From assembly GCF_004339745.1 (NCBI RefSeq), contig NZ_SMGP01000001.1:186001-250000 (forward strand): 64,000 nt of DNA. Reading direction: 5' to 3'. The notes beneath the pieces are model-generated. The model ran no database searches and was not told the DNA's origin. It worked only from the letters and a program-made list of their open reading frames with translations. Shown piece by piece: positions 1 to 8,241 of this stretch. The stretch comes from Paraburkholderia sp. BL9I2N2 (GTDB lineage Bacteria; Pseudomonadota; Gammaproteobacteria; Burkholderiales; Burkholderiaceae). Position numbers and translations under genes: made by a program. Position 1 is the first letter of the stretch; each line of letters starts with the position of its first letter.

Positions 1-156
1 TGCGAACTAATGAACCCGGACGGCACGATGACGCGCGGCGCCGATGTGGAGCGCTTCGCCGCGCAACACGATCTGCCGATGCTGACCATCGCCGAACTGG
101 TGGAATTTCGTCAGACGCTGGCGCAGGCGCGCGAATGCGTGGCTGACGAGGCTTGA
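1..156 (+). CDS. ribB: 3,4-dihydroxy-2-butanone 4-phosphate synthase, C-terminal end (partial)
   Basis: The window opens inside this gene; 51 codons remain before a TGA stop. The first residues read CELMNPDGTM, the conserved CE(I/L)MN(D/P)DGTM segment of RibB, followed by the usual tail around LTIAELVEFR. RibB converts ribulose 5-phosphate to the four-carbon precursor of riboflavin in the cytosol. The frame closes shortly after the family motif, so this is a stand-alone RibB or the end of the RibB domain, not a RibBA fusion running into a GTP cyclohydrolase II domain. The upstream part, including any FMN riboswitch, lies outside the window. A strong hairpin terminator follows. Confidence 0.88.
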   Translation, partial: CELMNPDGTMTRGADVERFAAQHDLPMLTIAELVEFRQTLAQARECVADEA

Positions 157-215
157 TGGGCGAGGCGTGCGCGCGTGTGAGATGAGGCGCGCACTCGCTT
201 GCAACGTTGATGCGA

Positions 216-242
216 AAAAGCCGGCTTTTGCAGCCGGCTTTT
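216..242. terminator. Bidirectional rho-independent terminator after ribB
   Basis: A ten-base arm (AAAAGCCGGC) and its exact complement enclose a seven-base loop. The arm ends give a T run on both strands, so the hairpin can end both ribB and the converging HAD gene. Confidence 0.85.
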
Positions 243-271
243 CTATTGTCGCGAACGGTTGACGTGAATGA

Positions 272-957
272 CTACGACTGCACGTCGCCGAACTCGCCGC
301 GTACGCCCGCTTCGACCAACGCGGGCAATTCATCCATATGCTGCATGATGCGCGTCATGCCCATCTTGCGCAGCGCGTCCGCGTAGCCATCGGGAATATG
401 GCTCGCGCCGACGAAAGCGATCGTCTTCATCCCGCCGCGCGCGCGGCATTCAAACCGGCCACGCTGTCTTCCACCACGACGCATCGTGACGGTTCCACGC
501 CCAGCGTCTTCGCGGCGAACAGATAGACATCCGGATAGGGCTTCGGCCGCGCCACCTGTTCGGCGCTGAAAATGCGTTCGCCGAAAATCTGCTGCAGACC
601 GGCGCGCCGCACCGACGCATTCACGCGCGCCATGCGGCTGTTCGAGACGACGGCGGCCGGCAACGTGACGCGTCGCAGCGCATCGCGCACGCCGTTGATC
701 GGGCTGAGCGAAGCCGCGAGTTCGAGCTCGACGTTGTGCTCGATGGTGTCGAAAAAATTCGCGGGCAGCGTGATATCGAACGACTTCTCGATGCTTTCGA
801 GAAAGCGCGACGTTTGCTGGCCAAAGGCCGTCTTGACGATGGGTTCGAAGTCGAGGCCGGGGAAGGTAGCGGTCAGCGTTTCGAGCATCACGCGGTCAGC
901 GATGATTTCGCTGTCGACGAGCACGCCGTCGCAGTCACAGATGAGGTGGTCGATCAT
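272..957 (-). pseudogene. HAD-superfamily phosphatase, frameshifted
   Basis: Read on the minus strand, the first 176 codons encode a HAD subfamily I hydrolase of the beta-phosphoglucomutase/YieH type. The catalytic motif is DCDGVLVDS (D8 and D10), and a later VVVEDSVAGLNAARAAG block matches motif III. This frame stops at 427-429. The natural continuation (GMKTIAFVGASHIPDGYADA, ending in a TAG at 272) is intact in another frame, so about one base is missing in the GC run near 427-445. The joined protein would be about 228 residues, normal for the family. It could be a real loss-of-function mutation or a sequencing error in GCGCGCGCGGCGGG. Substrate unknown. Confidence 0.75.
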
Positions 958-1040
958 GCCTGGAAACGGAAAGCGAAGCGCATGGGAAAGGCAATTGCAA
1001 GCTCATGCGCGGAGAGTGAAAGCATCATGATACGTGCTTT

Positions 1041-1060
1041 GGCGCCGCGTGAGCGGCGCC
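1041..1060 (-). terminator. GC-rich hairpin downstream of glpF
   Basis: Eight-base perfect arms (GGCGCCGC / GCGGCGCC) around GTGA lie in the gap after glpF. No T run follows on the minus strand, so it may only protect the 3' end or act weakly as a terminator. Confidence 0.4.
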
Positions 1061-1106
1061 GCCGCTTTCCGTCGATGCTCAGGCGCGTTTTATCTGCGCG
1101 ACCAGC

Positions 1107-1820
1107 TCAATGCACATGCAGGTACAGATACAGACACGCTGCCGCCGCACCGCCCAGCAACGGACCGCAAACCGGAATCCACGCATAGTGCCAGTCGCTG
1201 TCGCGCTTGCCCGGAATCGGCAGCAGCGCGTGCATCAAACGCGGCGACAGGTCACGAGCGGGACTCATCGCGTAACCGGTCGGGCCGCCGAGCGAGATGC
1301 CGATGCCGAGAACCAGCAGGCCGACCGGCAGCGCGTCGAGCGCGCCGAGACCGACTTGCGGCGAAGCCAGATACAGCACACCCAGAATCAGCACGAAGGT
1401 GGCGATCATTTCGGTGAGCAGGTTGTGCGGCACGCTGCGAATCGCGGGCGAGGTGCAGAACACGCCGAGCTTCACGTCGGCGTCGCCTTCTTTCGCGAAG
1501 TGCTGGCGATACGCCATCCACACGAGTAGCGCGCCGGCCATGCCGCCGAGCATCTGCGCCGCGATATAGCCGGGCACCTTGGCCCACGCGAACTTGCCGG
1601 CCAGTGCGAGGCTGATGGTCACGACGGGATTCAGGTGAGCGCCGCTGAAGGACGCGGTGACGTAGACGGCGATGAACACGGCCATCGCCCAGCCCATGAC
1701 GATCACGATCAGGTCGGCGCCTTTGCCTTTGGTGCGCGCGAGCAGCACGTTGGCGACGGCGCCGTCGCCGAGCAGCACCACAAGTGCCGTGCCGATGAAT
1801 TCAGCAATGTAAGGAGACAT
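1107..1820 (-). CDS. glpF: Glycerol uptake facilitator (aquaglyceroporin)
   Basis: A 237-residue MIP-family channel with six predicted membrane helices, last gene of glpD-glpK-glpF. It lets glycerol diffuse across the inner membrane, where GlpK traps it. The two half-helix loops that normally carry NPA are modified: the first reads GAHLNPVVT (N64-P65-V66) and the second TGYAMSPARD (S186-P187-A188). The R189-D190 pair after the second motif is typical of glycerol-conducting rather than water-only channels. The Asn-to-Ser change in the second motif is uncommon. Function rests on family and on the glpK/glpD context. Confidence 0.9.
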   Translation of the reverse strand: MSPYIAEFIGTALVVLLGDGAVANVLLARTKGKGADLIVIVMGWAMAVFIAVYVTASFSGAHLNPVVTISLALAGKFAWAKVPGYIAAQMLGGMAGALLVWMAYRQHFAKEGDADVKLGVFCTSPAIRSVPHNLLTEMIATFVLILGVLYLASPQVGLGALDALPVGLLVLGIGISLGGPTGYAMSPARDLSPRLMHALLPIPGKRDSDWHYAWIPVCGPLLGGAAAACLYLYLHVH

Positions 1821-1849
1821 CGTTGGTTATCCGAAATATAGTTGTTAGG

Positions 1850-1872
1850 GAAGCCGCCGGATAAGCGGCTTC
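1850..1872. other. Stem-loop between glpK and glpF
   Basis: Eight-base arms GAAGCCGC / GCGGCTTC with a seven-base loop lie between the glpK stop and the glpF start. The T run (TTTATT) follows on the plus strand, the wrong side for the glp genes, so this is more likely an mRNA stabilising or attenuating structure than a simple terminator. Confidence 0.5.
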
Positions 1873-1906
1873 TTTATTGTCGAAAGAGAAGGGGTAAAAG
1901 ACGCGC

Positions 1907-3406
1907 TCAGGGCGTATCGGCCCAGGCCTTCGCGGCGCGGATCGCGCGCTTCCAGCCGTCGAGGCATTCCTTGACGTCGGCGTGCGGCAGGGCGGGTGTG
2001 AAGCGGCGGTCCAGCTTCCATTGGTTTTGCAGTTCGTCGACGTCTTTCCAATAACCCACCGCGAGACCGGCCAGATAAGCCGCGCCCAACGCGGTCGTTT
2101 CCGCTACCTGCGGGCGCACCGCATCGACGCCGAGAATGTCGGCCTGGAACTGCATCAGCAGATTGTTCGCGCACGCGCCACCGTCCACCCGCAATTCGCC
2201 GATGCGAATGCCGGAGTCGGCTTCCATCGCCTTCAACACGTCGAGCGACTGATAGGCGATCGAGTCGAGCGCGGCGCGCGCGATATGCGCCGAGGTCGTG
2301 CCGCGCGTCACGCCGAACAGCGTGCCGCGAGCACGCGCATTCCAATGCGGCGCGCCGAGTCCGGCGAAGGCGGGCACCAGATACACGCCGTCGCAATGCG
2401 GCACGCTGCGCGCCAGCGTTTCGATCTCAGCGGCGTTCTTGATGATGCCGAGGCCGTCGCGCAGCCATTGCACCACGGCGCCGCCGATGAAGATGCTGCC
2501 TTCAAGCGCGTAATTGATCTGGTCGCCGATCTGCCAGGCAATCGTGGTGACGAGATTGTTCTTCGATTCGATCGGCTTGTCGCCGGTGTTCATTACGAGG
2601 AAGCAGCCCGTGCCGTAGGTGTTCTTCACCATGCCCGACTCCGTGCACATCTGGCCGAAGAGGGCGGCATGCTGGTCGCCGGCGATGCCCGCGAGCGGAA
2701 TCTTCGAAGCGAACACGGTGGTCTTGGTCGGCCCGTACACTTCCGACGAAGCCCGCACCTCCGGCAGCATGCTGCGCGGAATGTCGAGCGCCTCGAGCAG
2801 TTCGTCGTCCCACTTCAGCGAGTGGATGTTGAAGAGCATCGTGCGCGACGCGTTGGTGACGTCGGTGACGTGCAAACCGCCCTTGGTGAAATTCCACACC
2901 AGCCAACTGTCGACGGTGCCGAACGCGAGGCGGCCCTGTTTGGCTTTTTCGCGCGCGCCTTCGACGTTATCGAGGATCCAGCGGATCTTGGTCGCCGAGA
3001 AGTACGAGTCGATCGGCAGGCCGGTTTTGGCGCGGACTTTCTCTTCGAGGCCCTGTTCCTTCAGCTGGTCGCAGAAGTCGGCGGTGCGGCGGTCCTGCCA
3101 GACGATCGCGTTGTAGATCGGATGGCCGGTTTCGCGATCCCACACGATGGTGGTTTCGCGCTGATTGGTGATGCCGATCGCGGCGATCGATGTGCCGTTC
3201 ATGCCGGCGCGCGTCACGGCTTCGGCGGCGACGCCGGCCTGGGTCGACCAGATTTCCTGCGGATCGTGTTCGACCCAGCCCGGACGCGGATAGATTTGCT
3301 GGAATTCCTTTTGAGCGGTCGACACGATATTGCCGAGCCGGTCGAACAGCATCGCGCGCGAGCTGGTGGTGCCTTGGTCAAGCGCGAGGATGTACTGGTC
3401 CTGCAT
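1907..3406 (-). CDS. glpK: Glycerol kinase
   Basis: A 499-residue FGGY-family kinase, the usual GlpK length. It phosphorylates glycerol to sn-glycerol 3-phosphate with ATP in the cytosol. The N terminus [17 protein letters not shown] is the phosphate-1 motif; [10 protein letters not shown], a TYGTGCF segment and a C-terminal [13 protein letters not shown] block follow the canonical order. It lies between glpD upstream and glpF downstream on the same strand; the 174-bp gap to glpD shows no terminator, so co-transcription is likely. The start ATG has GGAGAAGAG-like purine-rich sequence ahead of it. Nothing is missing or truncated. Confidence 0.97.
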   Translation of the reverse strand: MQDQYILALDQGTTSSRAMLFDRLGNIVSTAQKEFQQIYPRPGWVEHDPQEIWSTQAGVAAEAVTRAGMNGTSIAAIGITNQRETTIVWDRETGHPIYNAIVWQDRRTADFCDQLKEQGLEEKVRAKTGLPIDSYFSATKIRWILDNVEGAREKAKQGRLAFGTVDSWLVWNFTKGGLHVTDVTNASRTMLFNIHSLKWDDELLEALDIPRSMLPEVRASSEVYGPTKTTVFASKIPLAGIAGDQHAALFGQMCTESGMVKNTYGTGCFLVMNTGDKPIESKNNLVTTIAWQIGDQINYALEGSIFIGGAVVQWLRDGLGIIKNAAEIETLARSVPHCDGVYLVPAFAGLGAPHWNARARGTLFGVTRGTTSAHIARAALDSIAYQSLDVLKAMEADSGIRIGELRVDGGACANNLLMQFQADILGVDAVRPQVAETTALGAAYLAGLAVGYWKDVDELQNQWKLDRRFTPALPHADVKECLDGWKRAIRAAKAWADTP

Positions 3407-3580
3407 TGTCTCTTCTCCATGCGTTTTATGAATCGCCGGACGGATAGCCGGCGACGGGAACGGCTTGTTGTTTTAAGCGGGCAGCAACACGTGATGGTGC
3501 GGCCCCGCCTGGTCCAGCCGAGGGGTGAATCGATCCGGTTTGGTCAGATGCAGCGAGCGCGTCGCGTGGGCGATGTCTGA

Positions 3581-5110
3581 CTATGCGCTCTGTCGCTCGG
3601 GTTCGCGAGCGAACCACGCGTCGATATCGCGTGTGATCGAATCGAGCGTGCCGGGTTCGACGTGCAAGCCGAGTTTCGAACGGCGCCACAGCACGTCCTG
3701 CGCGCTGCGCGCCCATTCGGTATCGCGCAGGTACGTCAGTTCCGCTTCGTAGAGGCCCGGTGCGAAGGCGCGGCCGAGATCGGCCACGGAACGCGCATTG
3801 CCGACCACATGCTTGACGCGCGTGCCGTAGGCGCGGGCGAGGCGATGCGCCAGATCGGCCGGCAACCAGGCATGCTGTTGCTTGAATTCGCTGAGAAAGC
3901 GCTCGAAGTTGGCGTTCGGAATGTCGCCGCCGGGCAACGGCGCGCCGGCCGTCCACGAAGACGCACCGTGCTGCAGCGCGTCCGCGAGTTTGTCTACGGC
4001 TTCTTCCGCCAGTTTGCGGAAGGTGGTGATCTTGCCGCCGAACACCGACAGTAGCGGCGCTTCGCCGGCTGGCGCGTCGAGTTCGAGCGAGTAGTCGCGC
4101 GTGACTGCCGACGGGTTGTCCGCGCCTTCTTCCTCGAGCAGCGGACGCACGCCCGAATAGGTCCAGCGCACGTCGGCCGGCGAAATTTTCCGCTTGAAAT
4201 AGCGGTTGATCGACTCGCACAGGTACTGCGTTTCTTCAGCGTTGATCGCCACTTGCGACGGGTCGCCGCGATATTCGAGATCCGTCGTGCCGATCAGCGT
4301 GTAGTCGTGTTCGTACGGAATCGCGAAGATGATGCGCTTGTCCGGATTCTGGAAGATATACGCGTGGTCGTGTTCGAACAGGCGCCGCGTGACGATATGG
4401 CTGCCTTTCACGAGCCGCACGCTGTGCGTCGCGGCGCGGCCGAGCGCGCCTTGCAGCAGTTCGCCGACCCACGGGCCCGCGGCGTTCGCAATCGATCCGG
4501 CGCGCACGTCCAGAATCGTGCCGTCCGGGCGCTTGAGTTGCGCGCGCCATTCGCCGCCCGCGCGCACGGCGCTCAGCAGTTTCGTGCGCGTGAGAATTTT
4601 CGCGCCGTGCTCCTGCGCGTCGAGCGCGTTCAGCACGACGAGGCGCGCGTCGTTGACCCAGCCGTCCGAGTACACGAAACCGCGCTTGATCGAATCGACC
4701 AGCGGTGCGCCCGCCGGATGGTTGCGCATCACGATGCCGCGCGAGCCAGGCAGCAGCTCGCGTTTGGCGAGATGGTCGTACAGAAAGAGACCGGCGCGGA
4801 TCAGCCAGGCCGGGCGCAGATCGGGCATGTGCGGCATCACGAAGCGCAGCGGCCACATGATGTGCGGCGCGGCGCGCAGCAACGTTTCGCGCTCCTGCAG
4901 CGCTTTGCGAACCAGCCCGAACTCGCGGTATTCGAGGTAGCGCAGGCCACCGTGGATCAGCTTTGTACTGGCCGACGACGTATGCGCCGCCAGATCGTCC
5001 TGTTCGCAGAGCAGTACGGACAGGCCGCGGCCCGCCGCATCGCGAGCGATGCCTGCGCCGTTGATCCCGCCGCCCACGACGAGCAAATCGTATCTCGAGC
5101 CTTGCGTCAC
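3581..5110 (-). CDS. glpD: Aerobic glycerol-3-phosphate dehydrogenase (FAD)
   Basis: A 509-residue FAD flavoprotein that oxidises glycerol 3-phosphate to dihydroxyacetone phosphate and passes electrons to the quinone pool at the inner membrane. The N-terminal dinucleotide fold DLLVVGGGINGAGIARDAAG and the STKLIHGGLRYLEYREF substrate-site block are both family signatures. It is the promoter-proximal gene of glpD-glpK-glpF, and a TTCG/CGAA inverted repeat 59-78 bp upstream looks like a GlpR operator. The regulator itself (glpR) lies about 2 kb away. Length matches E. coli GlpD (about 500). Confidence 0.96.
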   Translation of the reverse strand: MTQGSRYDLLVVGGGINGAGIARDAAGRGLSVLLCEQDDLAAHTSSASTKLIHGGLRYLEYREFGLVRKALQERETLLRAAPHIMWPLRFVMPHMPDLRPAWLIRAGLFLYDHLAKRELLPGSRGIVMRNHPAGAPLVDSIKRGFVYSDGWVNDARLVVLNALDAQEHGAKILTRTKLLSAVRAGGEWRAQLKRPDGTILDVRAGSIANAAGPWVGELLQGALGRAATHSVRLVKGSHIVTRRLFEHDHAYIFQNPDKRIIFAIPYEHDYTLIGTTDLEYRGDPSQVAINAEETQYLCESINRYFKRKISPADVRWTYSGVRPLLEEEGADNPSAVTRDYSLELDAPAGEAPLLSVFGGKITTFRKLAEEAVDKLADALQHGASSWTAGAPLPGGDIPNANFERFLSEFKQQHAWLPADLAHRLARAYGTRVKHVVGNARSVADLGRAFAPGLYEAELTYLRDTEWARSAQDVLWRRSKLGLHVEPGTLDSITRDIDAWFAREPERQSA

Positions 5111-5168
5111 CTGCTGTGTCCCCTGCGTCGTATCCAGAAAATCGTTTGGAAAAACTATCGAACTGATC

Positions 5169-5188
5169 GTGTTCGTTTTCGAACTTTA
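5169..5188. promoter_or_regulatory. GlpR-type operator upstream of glpD
   Basis: The core GTTCG-TTTT-CGAAC (5171-5184) is a perfect inverted repeat. E. coli GlpR operators share the plan TTCG, four A/T-rich bases, CGAA. Two further TTCG half sites occur at 5198 and 5213, as expected for an operator array. The site lies between glpD and the divergent lipoprotein gene. Confidence 0.75.
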
Positions 5189-5311
5189 ATGAACATATTC
5201 GAAAAAGTAAAGTTCGGTTTGTTTGGACGCTCCTCTAACGGCTGTCCGGGTAGTGGCGCAACGCGCGGCCACGGACGATACTCTTGGCAGCAGCCATTTC
5301 GAGGTGAATTC

Positions 5312-5686
5312 ATGCGTGGACTTTTGATGATCGGCGCCGCTACGCTTCTCGCGGGGTGTGTCAGTTCGCCGAGCCTGAGCGGAACGAGGGGCGCGCCGTC
5401 GTTCGTGTCGTTGCAGCAGATGTGCAGTGCCCAGCCGGTCGACTACGGTAACGACGCGCAAGGCGTCTACGCGGCGATGTTCGACGCGTACGTGGCGAAC
5501 CGGGGCGGCAAGCTGTCGAAGGACGATTTCTGCGCGTTCCAGACGTCGATCGCGCAGCGTTACGCGAGCGAGGGCGCGAGCACCGATCCGCAACTGCGCA
5601 ACCAGTGGGTGACGTTCTTTACCGACCAGCGCGCCAAGGCGCTGAGTTGGCGCGCGGCCGTCGATCCGACTTTGCGCAACGGTTGA
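5312..5686 (+). CDS. Small putative lipoprotein, unknown function
   Basis: A 124-residue protein with a short lipoprotein signal, MRGLLMIGAATLLAGC; the lipobox is LLAGC with Cys16 as the predicted lipidation site. The mature part has two further cysteines (in LQQMCSAQP and DDFCAFQ) that could pair in the periplasm, but no recognised domain. The ATG at 5312 was chosen because GAGGTG lies seven bases ahead and the signal peptide starts there; a longer open frame reaching into glpD is antisense shadow. It is divergent from glpD and could share its control region. Function unknown. Confidence 0.75.
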   Translation: MRGLLMIGAATLLAGCVSSPSLSGTRGAPSFVSLQQMCSAQPVDYGNDAQGVYAAMFDAYVANRGGKLSKDDFCAFQTSIAQRYASEGASTDPQLRNQWVTFFTDQRAKALSWRAAVDPTLRNG

Positions 5687-5762
5687 GGCCTAAGCGCGAG
5701 CGCCGTCGTTCAATTCGCTTGTCGCTTTTCGTTGAACCGGTCCGCTTCGCGCGCAGTAAGCG

Positions 5763-6392
5763 CTAGCCGCGCTGCGGCTGCGCGCCGCGCCACAACATGC
5801 GGCGAATTTGTGCGAACACGGCTTCGCGCGTCGGCATATTGCCGGCGCCGGAAGGTTGCTGCGCCTGTGGCAATGGCAGCTGATTGGCCAGCGCCAGCAT
5901 GGTGAAGCCATGCAGACTCGCCCAGTACGCGTAACCGATGAGTTGCGGATCGCCTTCCAGAATGCCCGCTTCGACCAGCCGTTCGAAGTGCGTGCCGAGC
6001 ATGCGCCACGCGCGCTGCGAGGCGGTGGCCAGTTCCGGATAGTCGCTTGCCTGCTGAGCCAGATCGAACATCAACCGATACGCGTGCGGTTCGTCGAGCG
6101 CGAACGCCACGTACGCTTCGCTCACCACGGAGTGATCCGTTTCGGTGGCGGTCTTCGCGGCCGCTTCGAGGCGCGCCGCGAAGCGATTGAACGCCGCGGC
6201 GCGCACCATCGCGAGAATCTCGTCCTTGTCGCGGAAGTAGCGATAGGGCGTCATGGCGCTGCAACCCAGTTCTCTCGCCAGTTCGCGCATCGTCACACCC
6301 TCGGCGCCGCGTGTGGCGAACGCGTTCTCGGCCACGCGCCGCATGGCCTCGCGGAATTGCTGGATATCGTTGGGAGAGAGGGTTTTGGGCAT
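5763..6392 (-). CDS. TetR-family transcriptional regulator
   Basis: A 209-residue repressor-type protein. The N-terminal helix-turn-helix spans about residues 15-62 and includes GVTMRELARELGCSAMTPYR and the typical YFRDKDEIL recognition segment. The C-terminal half, with HAYRLMFDLAQ and YWASLHGFTMLAL, resembles the WHG-type ligand-binding domain seen in TetR regulators of proteobacteria. A perfect ATTTAC-TGT-GTAAAT inverted repeat 29-43 bp upstream of the start is a good candidate for an autoregulatory operator. No target gene is adjacent apart from the lipoprotein that converges on it. Ligand unknown. Confidence 0.88.
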   Translation of the reverse strand: MPKTLSPNDIQQFREAMRRVAENAFATRGAEGVTMRELARELGCSAMTPYRYFRDKDEILAMVRAAAFNRFAARLEAAAKTATETDHSVVSEAYVAFALDEPHAYRLMFDLAQQASDYPELATASQRAWRMLGTHFERLVEAGILEGDPQLIGYAYWASLHGFTMLALANQLPLPQAQQPSGAGNMPTREAVFAQIRRMLWRGAQPQRG

Positions 6393-6420
6393 GCGCGAGG
6401 GCAGAAAGTCCGTCGCGTCA

Positions 6421-6435
6421 ATTTACTGTGTAAAT
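6421..6435. promoter_or_regulatory. Inverted repeat, candidate operator of the TetR regulator
   Basis: Perfect six-base arms ATTTAC / GTAAAT with a TGT spacer, AT-rich within GC-rich surroundings and just upstream of the TetR start. Position and symmetry fit autoregulation; binding is inferred. Confidence 0.5.
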
Positions 6436-6600
6436 GATTTGGGCACAATAAAGCGGACGCCGGGTGGCGTCCTGCTTTTCACACAGAGAAAGATTTCAAA
6501 GCAGCAAGAGCACGCGCGATGAAAGCGCGGCACACACGCCGTCACAGCGCCGGACGCCAACTGCGCCGTCCGGCCGCAAGACGCGATGAAACCAGCACAA

Positions 6601-6798
6601 CTAGGAAAGACGCTTGATGGCCCGCAATGCGTTATCGCCGCTTTCAGTCACGCGCCATTGTTCGTTGCCCGACGCGAGCCGTTCGAGTTGAACCAACTGG
6701 CGTTCCAGAAGGGCGTCGAGTTCTTCTCGCTCCATGTCGACTTGATTGGGAGCGTCCTTGACGAGTAATAACGTGGCGAATTCATGCGGACTCAGCAT
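6601..6798 (-). CDS. Small hypothetical protein, winged-helix-like
   Basis: A 65-residue protein starting MLSPHEFATLLLVKDAP. The ATG at 6798 is preferred over one six codons upstream because GGAGAG lies eight bases ahead of it. The sequence ELDALLERQLVQLERL followed by QWRVTESGDNALRAIKRL resembles the second half of a winged-helix domain (recognition helix, wing, closing helix ending in a LTE.G..AL pattern). It is too short for a full MarR or PadR protein. It may be a stand-alone mini-regulator or a species-family orphan; no partner is evident between the TetR and GlpR genes. Confidence 0.6.
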   Translation of the reverse strand: MLSPHEFATLLLVKDAPNQVDMEREELDALLERQLVQLERLASGNEQWRVTESGDNALRAIKRLS

Positions 6799-7106
6799 CG
6801 TTTCTCTCCATGTCAAGCAAACGCGGACGGCCTTGCCGGCGACTGGCTCATGCCAGTAAGGTCCGCAAAGGATCAGGCGGGAGGTACGGATTCACACGAC
6901 AGCTTCACGTACCGGCGTTACGCAGAATGCGGAACGTACGCCGGGGAACCTGGAGTGTAGTCAACCGCACGTTAAACACCAAATCCGCCCCAGTAAATTC
7001 TCCCTTTGACAATTCGGCGTCTCAGCGGCGGTTGGGAGTCGCGGCCTAATCCTTGATTTCACTCGAAGTTTTGCGTGCGCTGCAGCATGGCGGAGAACGC
7101 CTGGCG
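6799..7106. other. Intergenic region between the small wHTH-like gene and glpR
   Basis: About 308 bases without a supported gene. It holds the ribosome-binding site of the 65-residue protein. No clear terminator, palindrome or RNA gene was seen. Confidence 0.5.
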
Positions 7107-7886
7107 TCAGTCGGCGATATACACCTGACAGTTGGCGGCTGCGAGCGTCTCGATCATTTCGGCGGGCGGCGCGATGTCGGTGAACAAGGCGTCGATCTGA
7201 TCGAGATGGCCTTGGCGAACCAGCGCAGGGCGGCCGAATTTCGAGTTGTCGGCGGCGAGAAAAACGGTGCGCGCATGCTGGATGATCGCCTCGGCCACGC
7301 GCACTTCGCGCGTGTCGAAATCGCGCAGCGTGCCGTCCGTTTCGATGCTCGACGTGCCGATGATCGCGAAGTCGACCTTGAACTGCCGGATGAAATCGAT
7401 CGCCAGTTCGCCGACGATCCCTTTGTCCCACGGCCGCACGATGCCGCCCGTCACCAGCACCTCGCAATCCGGATAGCCGCTCATCATGCTCGCGACGTTC
7501 AGATTGTTGGTGATCACGCGCAAGCCGCGGTGCCGATTGAGCGCGCGAGCCACTTCTTCGGTGGTGGTGCCGAGGTTGATGAAGAGCGAGGCCTGATCGG
7601 GAATGTGAGTGGCCACTAGCGCCGCGATACGCCGCTTCTCGTCATGGAACATGCGCTGACGCGCCGTATAGGAGACGTTTTCGGAGCTGGTAGGCAGACT
7701 CGCGCCGCCGTGATAGCGGCGCAACAGGTTCATGTCGGCGAGCCAGTTGACGTCGCGGCGGATCGTCTGCGGCGTCACGTCGAAGTGGGCCGCGAGGTCG
7801 TCCACGGTCACGAAGCCGTCGCGTTGCACCCACTCCAGCAGTTCCTGTTGCCGGGCATTGAGAGTCAGGCGGGGGTCTCGGGTCAT
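7107..7886 (-). CDS. glpR: DeoR/GlpR-family repressor of glycerol metabolism
   Basis: A 259-residue DeoR-family regulator. The start at 7886 gives MTRDPRLTLNARQQELLEWV, the usual GlpR N terminus; the longer open frame to 8084 adds 66 atypical residues. The winged helix covers about residues 8-62 (VDDLAAHFDVTPQTIRRDVN), and the C-terminal DeoR sensor domain contains LFINLGTTTEEVARAL and VTGGIVRPWDKGIVG. Members of this group respond to glycerol 3-phosphate and repress glp genes. Assignment to glpR rests on family similarity plus the glpDKF genes and TTCG/CGAA operator nearby. Confidence 0.88.
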   Translation of the reverse strand: MTRDPRLTLNARQQELLEWVQRDGFVTVDDLAAHFDVTPQTIRRDVNWLADMNLLRRYHGGASLPTSSENVSYTARQRMFHDEKRRIAALVATHIPDQASLFINLGTTTEEVARALNRHRGLRVITNNLNVASMMSGYPDCEVLVTGGIVRPWDKGIVGELAIDFIRQFKVDFAIIGTSSIETDGTLRDFDTREVRVAEAIIQHARTVFLAADNSKFGRPALVRQGHLDQIDALFTDIAPPAEMIETLAAANCQVYIAD

Positions 7887-8241
7887 GTGTCTCGGTTCGT
7901 GGGTTTCTTGTCTGCGTTGCCCGCCGCCGGCCCGCCAAGCTGAGCCGGGTAAGCGAGTGAAGCGTGAACGGGGGTGAGCGTATTGTAAGACCATCGCGCG
8001 CCTTGTCTGCCAACTCGTGCGACATGCATAGGATACGAGACGACCGCGCGTCGATCTATTCAGGCGAATTACGCATTTATTCATTTGATAAATGAATTTG
8101 TTTTTTGAGCCGGATCACGATGCAATCCAAGGTTCCGCGGTTGATTCGCGCTTCACCCCGTCTCATCCCCGCGTTCGATCTGTTTTTCAATGGTTTCCGG
8201 CGTTTTCCACAAGCCGGGCCGCGCTTTCGAGAGTGTTCGAC
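7887..8241. other. Divergent control region between glpR and the ggt-like gene
   Basis: A 355-base gap between divergent genes. It contains an AT-rich perfect palindrome at 8079-8097 and little else recognisable. No gene is supported here; both neighbouring open frames extend into it only as unlikely longer starts. Confidence 0.5.
8079..8097. promoter_or_regulatory. AT-rich palindrome between glpR and the ggt-like gene
   Basis: Perfect eight-base arms ATTCATTT / AAATGAAT around GAT, followed on the plus strand by TTGTTTTTTG. It is symmetrical enough to be an operator; it lacks the TTCG/CGAA core of the glpD site, so a regulator other than GlpR is likely. A weak terminator role is possible. 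Confidence 0.45.

Noticed and set aside
1041..1060. Strong rho-independent terminator after glpF
   Set aside because: The stem is good but no T run follows on the glpF strand; kept only as a weak candidate.
1982..3580. 532-residue open frame on the plus strand opposite glpK
   Set aside because: Antisense to an unmistakable glycerol kinase; rich in Arg, His and Val as expected of a shadow frame in GC-rich DNA, with no family motif.
4253..5311. Plus-strand upstream extension of the small lipoprotein
   Set aside because: Antisense to glpD; the lipoprotein signal and ribosome-binding site place the real start at 5312.
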